Below are positions 1 to 6,875 of a stretch of 64,000 bases of DNA, piece after piece; positions within the stretch are counted from its first letter, which is position 1; each line of letters begins with the position of its first letter. The notes below the pieces were generated by a model. The model was not told the DNA's origin. It saw nothing but the letters and a program-made list of their open reading frames with translations, and did not search any database. The position numbers were made by a program, and so were the translations under genes. Origin of the DNA: Streptomyces stelliscabiei (GTDB lineage Bacteria > Actinomycetota > Actinomycetes > Streptomycetales > Streptomycetaceae); NCBI RefSeq assembly GCF_014873495.1, contig NZ_JADBGF010000001.1, positions 7,998,001 through 8,062,000 of the forward strand, read 5' to 3'.

Positions 1-617
1 AAGGGCTCAGGAGCGAGGTCACGGTCCTGCTGGACGGACAGGAGATCACCTTCACCGTGTCCGTGCCGGGACGGCACTACGCGCACAACGCCGTGGCCGC
101 GCTGGCGGCCGGCGTCGCCCTCGGGGTGCCGGCGGCCGAGCTGGCGCCCGCGCTGGCGGCGTACACCGGCGTGAAGCGGCGGCTCCAGCTGAAGGGCGAG
201 GCGCGGGGCGTGCAGGTCATCGACTCCTACGCCCACCACCCGACCGAGATGACCGCCGACCTGGAGGCCATGCGGGCCGCCGCCGGCGACGCCCGGATCC
301 TCGTGGTCTTCCAGCCCCACCTGTTCTCCCGCACCCAGGAGCTGGGCACCGAGATGGGGCAGTCCCTGGCACTGGCGGACGCCTCGGTCGTCCTCGACAT
401 CTACCCGGCCCGTGAGGACCCGGTCCCGGGAGTGACCAGCGAGCTGATCATCGGGGCGGCGCGGAGCGCGGGCGCGGACGTGACGGCCCTGCACGACAAG
501 GCGGAGGTCCCCGGCACGATCGCGGGAATGGCGAAGCAGGGTGATCTCGTTCTCACCATGGGCGCGGGTGACGTGACGGACCTGGGCCCGAAGATCCTGG
601 ACCGTCTCGCGGAATGA
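1..617 (+). CDS. murC: UDP-N-acetylmuramate--L-alanine ligase, C-terminal part (5' end outside window)
   Basis: MurC adds L-alanine to UDP-MurNAc in cytoplasmic peptidoglycan precursor synthesis. The reading frame is open from base 3, so the gene begins before the window; about 205 C-terminal residues are visible against roughly 460-490 in the family. They cover the end of the central domain and the C-terminal Mur ligase domain: GRHYAHNAVAALA, the GVKRRLQLKG and DSYAHHPTEM segments that shape the C-terminal domain, VVFQPHLFSRT, and a final VLTMGAGDVTDLGPKIL. The GTG at 57 is internal, not a start. msrB follows after 13 nt on the same strand and is probably co-transcribed. Confidence 0.95.
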   Translation, partial: GLRSEVTVLLDGQEITFTVSVPGRHYAHNAVAALAAGVALGVPAAELAPALAAYTGVKRRLQLKGEARGVQVIDSYAHHPTEMTADLEAMRAAAGDARILVVFQPHLFSRTQELGTEMGQSLALADASVVLDIYPAREDPVPGVTSELIIGAARSAGADVTALHDKAEVPGTIAGMAKQGDLVLTMGAGDVTDLGPKILDRLAE

Positions 618-630
618 GGGGCTGAGGCAC

Positions 631-1038
631 ATGTCGTACGACGTCGAGAAGCCGGACGAGCAGTGGCGCGCGGAGCTGACACCGGCCGAGTACGCCGTGC
701 TGCGGCAGGCCGGCACGGAGCCCGCGTTCGTCGGTGAGTACACCGACACCAAGACCAAGGGCGTCTACTCCTGTCGCGCCTGCGGTGCCGAACTGTTCAC
801 CTCCGACACGAAGTTCGAGTCGCACTGCGGCTGGCCGTCCTTCTACGACCCGAAGGACACCGACGCGGTGGAGCTGCTGTCCGACCGGTCGCACGGCATG
901 GTCCGCACCGAGGTGCGGTGCGCCCGGTGCGGCTCGCACCTCGGGCACGTCTTCGAGGGCGAGGGGTACGCCACCCCGACCGACCAGCGGTACTGCATCA
1001 ACAGCATCTCCCTGACGCTGACCGCCGACGAGAGCTGA
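631..1038 (+). CDS. msrB: Peptide-methionine (R)-S-oxide reductase MsrB
   Basis: Reduces methionine-R-sulfoxide in oxidised proteins in the cytoplasm. The 135-aa protein is full length for a stand-alone MsrB. Two CxxC pairs (Cys48/Cys51 and Cys97/Cys100) form the structural zinc site, GWPSFYDP and GSHLGHVFEG are family signatures, and Cys122 in RYCINS is the catalytic cysteine. Cys66 in ESHCGWPS could be the resolving residue. The ATG at 631 follows a GAGGGG ribosome binding site. The gene lies 13 nt after murC and ends before a strong GC hairpin at 1073-1096. Confidence 0.97.
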   Translation: MSYDVEKPDEQWRAELTPAEYAVLRQAGTEPAFVGEYTDTKTKGVYSCRACGAELFTSDTKFESHCGWPSFYDPKDTDAVELLSDRSHGMVRTEVRCARCGSHLGHVFEGEGYATPTDQRYCINSISLTLTADES

Positions 1039-1072
1039 CCTCGGCCGTCGACCCCCTTCACCCGCGGTCGCC

Positions 1073-1096
1073 CGGGGCCCGCGCGCCCGGGCCCCG
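1073..1096 (+). terminator. GC-rich hairpin after msrB
   Basis: Perfect 9-bp arms CGGGGCCCG and CGGGCCCCG around a 6-nt loop, 35 nt after the msrB stop. There is no U-tract, which is usual for Streptomyces terminators. It probably ends the murC-msrB transcript. Confidence 0.6.
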
Positions 1097-1232
1097 CGCC
1101 CGTCGCCAGGGTTGACCACGTGACTATTGTGTGAAGGGTGTTGACGGGGGCGGATCGAACGGAAGACGACGCGGTCGAGCGGCCGGACGGTCAGCGGCGA
1201 GAAGGCTTTCGGACAGGGGCCGTGGGCCCGAC

Positions 1233-2474
1233 GTGAACGGACTGGTCTACTACGTGGCGGCCGCCGTCGTGTGGACCGGCTTCGCGGTCCAGCTGCCCGG
1301 CCTGTGGCACGACCGGCGCGACCCGCTCAAGCGCGCGATGTGCACCGTGATCCTCCTCGCCGGCTGCTGCTTCGTCCTCGGCGCCCCGCCCACCGTCGGC
1401 TTCGTCAACGACACCCTCGGCGTGCCCAACGCCGCCGCGTGCCTCACCTACGGGGCGGTCAACGCCTTCTCCGCCGCCTCCCTCGTCCTGATCGTCCACT
1501 GGCGCGGGGCCGACGACCCCGCCCGGCTGCGCCGGGTCTCCCGCGGCTGGCTGCTCGCCTACACCGTGATCATCGCGGCGCAGACCGCGCTCTTCGCCGC
1601 CGGGGACGCGCCGGTCGAGCGACGCGCGGACTTCGACACCTACTACGCCGGCACACCGTTCGTCCGCGAGATGATCGTCCTCTATCTCCTGGCCCACCTG
1701 GCGGCGGCCCTCACCACCACGATCCAGTGCTGGCGCTGGACCCTCCAGATCAGCGGCTGGACACGGCGGGCCCTGGCGGTGCTCGCCGTCGGGTGGCTGT
1801 GCAGCAGCGCGTACGGCGTCGTCAAGATGACCGCCGTCGCCGCCCGCTGGGGCGGCCATCACTGGGACCCGCTGAGCACCCGGCTGGCCCCGATGCTGGC
1901 CACCGTCGGCGCCGTCCTCACCTCGGCCGGCTATGTCCTGCCGCTGCTCGGCCCGCGCATCGACAGCCTCCTCGCCTTCCTGCGGCTCGGGCCCCTCTTC
2001 CGGCTCGTCGGCGCCAGGAGCACCGGTCGCATCAGGCGCGACGTGCTGCTGTCCTGGCGCTCCCTCGGCGATGTCGAGCTGCGCCTGACCAGCCGTACGA
2101 CGGCGATCCGGGACGGACTGCGGGACGTGTCCGTCCACTTCGACGAGGCCGTCCGGGAGCGGGCCTACCGCCAGGCCCTCTCCCTGGGCTCCAGCACCGG
2201 CGAGGCCGAGGCCATCGGGGACGCGGCGATGGTGGCCGTCGCGGCGCTGTCCGGCACGGGCGGCCCCACCGGGCGGCGGCGTCCGGACGCCCTGGATCCG
2301 GCCGTACTGGACAGCGTCGCCTTCGACGCCCTCGTGGGACTCGCCGCCGGCCACGCGCAACCCCCGGCCGGCGAACAGGGGCTGGACACCGGCCAGCCCT
2401 CCCTGATCCGGATGTCACGAGCGGTACGGGCGGGGGTCGTGGAGGAAGCGGTCCGGAGCGCGGCGGCAGGGTGA
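1233..2474 (+). CDS. MAB_1171c-like polytopic membrane protein
   Basis: Predicted integral membrane protein of about 413 aa. The GTG at 1233 gives the N-terminus MNGLVYYVAAAVVWTGFAVQ, which enters the first membrane helix directly; the frame is open further upstream but that extension is Arg/Gly-rich and non-membrane. About seven hydrophobic helices fill the first 260 residues. A soluble C-terminal part (from about residue 270, LLSWRSLGDVELRLTSRTT) resembles the DUF6545 tail of the MAB_1171c putative transporter family. Those proteins often sit beside a helix-turn-helix/metallopeptidase gene, but none is seen here. Function unknown. Confidence 0.75.
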   Translation: MNGLVYYVAAAVVWTGFAVQLPGLWHDRRDPLKRAMCTVILLAGCCFVLGAPPTVGFVNDTLGVPNAAACLTYGAVNAFSAASLVLIVHWRGADDPARLRRVSRGWLLAYTVIIAAQTALFAAGDAPVERRADFDTYYAGTPFVREMIVLYLLAHLAAALTTTIQCWRWTLQISGWTRRALAVLAVGWLCSSAYGVVKMTAVAARWGGHHWDPLSTRLAPMLATVGAVLTSAGYVLPLLGPRIDSLLAFLRLGPLFRLVGARSTGRIRRDVLLSWRSLGDVELRLTSRTTAIRDGLRDVSVHFDEAVRERAYRQALSLGSSTGEAEAIGDAAMVAVAALSGTGGPTGRRRPDALDPAVLDSVAFDALVGLAAGHAQPPAGEQGLDTGQPSLIRMSRAVRAGVVEEAVRSAAAG

Positions 2475-2686
2475 GTCCGGCCCGAGTGCGCTGTAGGGAC
2501 CATCGCGGTGCGCTGCCGGAACACGGTGGCGGTCGCGCCCCGCACAGCTTCGAGAGCGACGCCGGTCGGACGGTCTCGCCGACCGGAACGCGGCAGCCCG
2601 AACGCGGCGGCCTTCATAGGCGAGCACGCGGCGGGCCGACGACGTGACGACGGTGCTCCGCCCGGCGGAGCGGAAGGAGTGGGCGA

Positions 2687-3448
2687 GTGGTGCGCAGGCT
2701 GTTGACCGACCTCGCCCACACCCTCGCACCGCCGCGCGGAGACCGGCACGGGCCGCTGCCGCCGCTGATGCTGGCCCTGACGGTGGTGACGGGGGTGGTG
2801 GACGCCGTCAGCTATCTGGGCCTCGGGCATGTCTTCGTGGCCAACATGACCGGCAACGTGGTCTTCCTGGGCTTCGCCCTGGCCGGCGCCGGCGGACTGT
2901 CCGCGCTCGCGTCCGTGGTCGCGATGGCCGCCTTCCTGGCGGGCGCGGTGGCCGGTGGCCGGTTCGCGGTCCGGTTCGCGGAGCACCGGGGGCGGCTGCT
3001 GGCGGTCGCCACCGCGTTCCAGACGGTCCTGGTCGCCGGGGCCGTCCTCACGGCGGCCCTCACCGACGGCCTCACGACCGCCTTCGCGGACGGCCGGGTC
3101 GGGGACCCCGAGTACACCCTGATCGTGCTGCTCGGCCTCGCCATGGGCCTGCAGAACGCGGCAGCACGGCGCCTCGGCGTCCCCGACCTCACCACCACCG
3201 TGCTCACCCTCACCCTGACGGGACTGGCGGCGGACACCGCCTCGGCCGGCGGCGCGGCGCCCCGGCCCGGCCGCCGGCTCCTCTCCGTCCTCGCCATGTT
3301 CCTCGGCGCGCTCGCCGGAGCGCTCCTGCTGCGGCACACCGGCCTCACGCCCACCCTGGGCCTGGCCCTGCTCCTGCTCGCGGCGATCTCCGTGGCCGCG
3401 TACCGGCTCTCGGCCGCGGACGAGGCATGGACCGGGCCGCCGGCCTGA
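2687..3448 (+). CDS. YoaK/DUF1275 family membrane protein
   Basis: 253-aa polytopic membrane protein of the YoaK (DUF1275) family, whose substrate is unknown. The signature segment TGVVDAVSYLGLGHVFVANM followed by TGNVVFLGF is present near residues 30-60, and six or so hydrophobic segments follow, including GLQNAAARRLGVPDLTTTVLT. The GTG at 2687 has an AAGGAG site about 9 nt upstream. It stands alone between the MAB_1171c-like gene and a convergent AraC gene. Confidence 0.88.
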   Translation: MVRRLLTDLAHTLAPPRGDRHGPLPPLMLALTVVTGVVDAVSYLGLGHVFVANMTGNVVFLGFALAGAGGLSALASVVAMAAFLAGAVAGGRFAVRFAEHRGRLLAVATAFQTVLVAGAVLTAALTDGLTTAFADGRVGDPEYTLIVLLGLAMGLQNAAARRLGVPDLTTTVLTLTLTGLAADTASAGGAAPRPGRRLLSVLAMFLGALAGALLLRHTGLTPTLGLALLLLAAISVAAYRLSAADEAWTGPPA

Positions 3449-3471
3449 GCCCGGGCGAACGGCCGCGCGGC

Positions 3472-3528
3472 CGGGGTCACGTCCTCCCGTCGGGGTCACG
3501 GCCTCCTGCCGGGGTCACGTCCTCCCGC
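3472..3528. repeat. Three tandem 19-bp repeats across an AraC stop codon
   Basis: Three near-identical units, CGGGGTCACGTCCTCCCGT (3472-3490), CGGGGTCACGGCCTCCTGC (3491-3509) and CGGGGTCACGTCCTCCCGC (3510-3528), lie between two convergent genes. The TGA stop of the leftward AraC gene (3515-3517) is inside the third unit, and the same TGA recurs in the other two. Confidence 0.9.
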
Positions 3529-4387
3529 CGGGGCGCCCCGCCGTGTCCCGCCACTCGCTCGGTGACATGCCGTACGCCGCCCGGAACACCCGGCTGAAGT
3601 GAGTGGCGCTCAAGAAGCCCCAGCGGCCGGCGACCGAGGCGATGGTGCGGCGGTTGCGGAGGCCGAGCACGAGGTCGCGGCGGCACTCCTCCAGCCGGCG
3701 GCGCTGGATCCAGCGGCCCACGGTCGTGCCCTCGTCCCGGAACAGCTTGTGCAGATAGCGCACCGAGATGTGATGAGCCCCCGCGATCACCTCGGGCGAC
3801 AGGTCCGCGTCGGCCAGGTGCTCGTCGATGAACCGCAGGACACGTGCCACCATCGGCGACCGGGTGCCCGGTGCGTCCGTCACGACCCGCCCCGACCGCT
3901 CCGTGGCGAGGGTGGCCAGCAGGTTCACGGCGTTCCGGGCGAGCATCTCGCCGACCGGGGGCTCGGCGGAGACCACCGTGTCGGCCAGCTCGGACAGGAA
4001 CGGCGACAGCAGCGTCCCCAGCCGGGAGGACCGGGCGACCGGGGTCGCCACGACGCGCCGCAGATCGTCGTCCTCCAGCCCCAGTTCCTCGTGCGGGACG
4101 AGGAAGACCTTCAGCCGGCAGCGCTCGGGTAGATCGGGCACCGGCGGGTGGTTCGCGTCGTAGAAGCAGATGTCGCCCGGTCGCAGGGAGACGTCCGGCA
4201 TCCGCTCGACGAGCGGAACACCGCTCCCGCGCACCCCCACGAGCAGATACGCGCCGCCGGTCCGTCCCGTCAGCCGGTACGCGTCCGGCGCGGACCGTCC
4301 GTCCCCGGGCAACGCCACGGCCGCGCCGTCGAGGACGCGGATGCGTAGACCCGCCTCCTCCGCGACGCCGGTGCCGGACCTTGTCAT
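3515..4387 (-). CDS. AraC family transcriptional regulator
   Basis: 290-aa DNA-binding regulator. Residues about 20-170 form a cupin-like sensor domain (LRPGDICFYDANHPP). The last 100 residues form the two-helix-turn-helix AraC domain: HHISVRYLHKLFRDEG, then IASVAGRWGFLSATHFSRVF and FRAAYGMSPSEWR. The ATG at 4387 was chosen because GGAGGAG lies 8-10 nt upstream; the open frame continues to 4594 without another good site. It lies downstream of two SARP genes on the same strand with about 100 nt between. The effector cannot be told. Confidence 0.9.
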   Translation of the reverse strand: MTRSGTGVAEEAGLRIRVLDGAAVALPGDGRSAPDAYRLTGRTGGAYLLVGVRGSGVPLVERMPDVSLRPGDICFYDANHPPVPDLPERCRLKVFLVPHEELGLEDDDLRRVVATPVARSSRLGTLLSPFLSELADTVVSAEPPVGEMLARNAVNLLATLATERSGRVVTDAPGTRSPMVARVLRFIDEHLADADLSPEVIAGAHHISVRYLHKLFRDEGTTVGRWIQRRRLEECRRDLVLGLRNRRTIASVAGRWGFLSATHFSRVFRAAYGMSPSEWRDTAGRPGGRT

Positions 4388-4490
4388 CTCTTCTCTCCTC
4401 CACGGCAGTTCGAGCACACCGTCGGCCAGTGCACTCGGAGCGTAGGAAGGAGGATGTGAAAAAAGAGTGACCGTGAAGTGACGGCGGCCG

Positions 4491-6875
4491 CTACGGGGTG
4501 CCCGAAGGGGAGCCGTGGTCGAGCAGGCGGCGGCGGGCGGCACGGCGGTCCTCCGGCGCGTCGTACGTCGCGGCCAGCTCGGCGGCGAAGGCACGCAGCA
4601 GGTCGTGCTGCGCGTAGCGGCCGGGCGCGCGCTCGGCGACGAGGTGGGCGTCGGCGAGGCCGTCGAGCAGCAGCCGGGTGCGGCGGACCGGGAGCCCGGC
4701 CAGCGCCGCGGCCGACTCCGGGGTCAGGTCGCGCCCGGGGTGCAGGGACAACAGCCGGAACAGCCGGGCGCTCTGGGGGGCCAGCCGGCGGTAGGAGCGG
4801 GCGAAGGCGGTGCGGAGGTCGGGCGGATCGCTGGGGTGGGTGTCGGGTTTCGGGTCGGGGTGGGCGGGCCCGGTGTGGATGTGGGACCCCCGGTCGTGGG
4901 CGGCGGGCCCGGTGCCGGGTGTCTGTTGGGTGGGGGTGGGGCCGGAACGGGGATCGGCTGTGTGCCCGGGGGCGGCGGGGCCCGGGTGGGTGCGGGGAGT
5001 CGCCGTCGTGCCGGTGAAGGCGTCGAGGGGGTTCCCCGCGTGCCGCAGTTCGCTCACCAGGGCCGAGAGCGGGAGGTCCGGCCGGGCGGCGGCGCGGGTG
5101 GCCACGAGCGTCAGGGCCAGGGGCAGTCGGCCGCACCGGACGACGATCTCGTCGGCCGCCCCCGGCTCGGCGGCCGAGCGGGCGTGACCCGTGCGCGCCG
5201 CCAGCATCGCTCGCGCGTCCGGCGCCGACGGCAGGTCCAGGCGGAGCGGATGGGTGCCCGAAGCGATCAGACCGGACAGGGCGTGGCGACTGGTGACCAG
5301 GGTCAGACACCCGGGCGAGGCCGGCAGCAGCGGCCGTACCTGTTCGGTGTCCGCCGCGTCGTCCAGCACCACCAGCAGCCGCCGGCCGGCCAGCAGACTC
5401 CGGTACAGCCCGGCGAGGGAGTCCGTGCGGACCGGCATCCGCGCGGCGGGCACCCCGAGCGCGGCGAGCATCACGCGCAGCGCCGCCGCCGGGTCCAGCG
5501 GTGCCCGGACGGGATCGAATCCCCGCAGCCCGACGTGGAGTCGGCCGTCGGGGAAGCGTCCGGCGACCTGGTCGGCCCAGTGCAGGGCGAGGGCGGACTT
5601 CCCGACGCCGGGCATCCCGCTGATCAGCACGGTCGCCGGTGCGTCCGGAGCGGGGGCGTCCGCGGTCGGGGCCGTCCCCGCGCGGCGGGTGGCCGCGTCC
5701 GTGATCTCCGCCAGACGGCCGAGTTCGGACCGTCTGCCGACGAACGCCCCTGACCCGAGCGGCGGTCGGTCGTCGCCGCACGGTCGGGCGTCGCCGCATC
5801 GGCGGGCCGTGTCTCCCGTCGACGGCAGGGCGGACAGGACGAGCGCCGGTGCGGGGTGCGGTCCGGGCAAGGGGTCTGCCCGGTCCCCGTCCGGACCGAC
5901 AGCCGGATCAGCCGGTGGACCGGCTGATGGCGGCGTGCTCGCGGAAGGCCCGGGCAGCGTGGCCGACCGGGTGGTCGCCGGGCTCGGATCCGCAGCCGCC
6001 TGGGGGCCTGCCGGTCCCCATTCCTGGCGGAGCACCCTGGTGTGCGCAGCGGCCAGATCCGTGCCGGGTGCCACCCCCAACTCCTCGGCCAGCAGCCGTC
6101 GTACGCGCTCGTACGCGGTCAGCGCCTCGGCCTGGTGGCCGGACGCGGCCAGGGCCAGGACGAGCGCGGCGTGCAACGACTCGTCGAGCGGGTCGCGTTC
6201 GAGGGCCTGTCGCAGCCGGGGCAGCACCTGCTCACTGCTTCCGCACAGGAGTGCCGCGTCGGCGGCCATCCGTGCCGTGGCGGCCAACTCGCGTTCCACT
6301 TCGGCGAAGACGGCGTGCTCCCGTACGGCGGCGGGCATCCCCATGCCGACCGGGCCCCGCCACTCGCCCAGCGCGTTCACGAAGTGCCGCGACGCCACCT
6401 CGGACCGCCCGGTGGCCGCCGCCCGCTTGCCCCGCTTGGTGAGCGCGCGGAACCGCAGCAGATCGACCTCCTCCTCGGCCGCCGCCAGCAGATAGCCCCC
6501 GGCGCGGCGCAGCAACCGGTGTCCGGGTGCCCGGGGCGGCAGCCCGGGTTCGAGCAGCCGCCGCAGTGAACCGGCGTAACGGCGCACCACGTTCCGCGCG
6601 CTGGCCGGTGCCCGCTGCGGCCAGAGCACGTCGACGATCTCGCCCGCCGGCACCGGCCGGCCCGCCCGCACCACCAACAGAGCGAGCAGGGCCCGCTGTT
6701 GCGGGAAGCCGAGGTCGAGGTCCTCCTCGTCCCGGCGGACCCGCAGGGGCCCCAGCACCTCGAACCGCAGTGACGCCCCCGCGGAGCCGGGCCGGTCGGT
6801 GGCCGCCGCGCCTCGCCCGGCCGCGCCCGGTGACTCCGCGACACCTGCCCCCGCGACACCCGGGTGGCCGGTCAT
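4491..6875 (-). CDS. AfsR/SARP-type regulator (SARP + NB-ARC, no TPR region)
   Basis: 794-aa STAND-class transcriptional activator. It starts with an OmpR-like DNA-binding domain (LRFEVLGPLRVRR, then the BTAD domain through EALTAYERVRRLLAEELGV), followed by an NB-ARC ATPase with Walker A GMPGVGKSA, Walker B LLVVLDDA, and the GRLPLAL and HDLLRAFAAE motifs. Unlike AfsR and its neighbour upstream, it stops just after the winged-helix region, so the usual TPR sensor array is absent. A Pro/Gly/Thr-rich insert lies before DLRTAFARSY. The ATG at 6875 overlaps the upstream stop as ATGA, which argues for translational coupling. Confidence 0.9.
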   Translation of the reverse strand: MTGHPGVAGAGVAESPGAAGRGAAATDRPGSAGASLRFEVLGPLRVRRDEEDLDLGFPQQRALLALLVVRAGRPVPAGEIVDVLWPQRAPASARNVVRRYAGSLRRLLEPGLPPRAPGHRLLRRAGGYLLAAAEEEVDLLRFRALTKRGKRAAATGRSEVASRHFVNALGEWRGPVGMGMPAAVREHAVFAEVERELAATARMAADAALLCGSSEQVLPRLRQALERDPLDESLHAALVLALAASGHQAEALTAYERVRRLLAEELGVAPGTDLAAAHTRVLRQEWGPAGPQAAADPSPATTRSATLPGPSASTPPSAGPPADPAVGPDGDRADPLPGPHPAPALVLSALPSTGDTARRCGDARPCGDDRPPLGSGAFVGRRSELGRLAEITDAATRRAGTAPTADAPAPDAPATVLISGMPGVGKSALALHWADQVAGRFPDGRLHVGLRGFDPVRAPLDPAAALRVMLAALGVPAARMPVRTDSLAGLYRSLLAGRRLLVVLDDAADTEQVRPLLPASPGCLTLVTSRHALSGLIASGTHPLRLDLPSAPDARAMLAARTGHARSAAEPGAADEIVVRCGRLPLALTLVATRAAARPDLPLSALVSELRHAGNPLDAFTGTTATPRTHPGPAAPGHTADPRSGPTPTQQTPGTGPAAHDRGSHIHTGPAHPDPKPDTHPSDPPDLRTAFARSYRRLAPQSARLFRLLSLHPGRDLTPESAAALAGLPVRRTRLLLDGLADAHLVAERAPGRYAQHDLLRAFAAELAATYDAPEDRRAARRRLLDHGSPSGTP

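Noticed and set aside
57..617. GTG at 57 as the start of a 186-aa protein.
   Set aside because: The frame is open upstream to base 3 and continues the MurC sequence, so the gene is cut by the window edge.
5505..5530. GATCGAATCC pattern resembling a tRNA T-loop.
   Set aside because: It lies inside the SARP gene and no acceptor stem or anticodon arm can be built around it.
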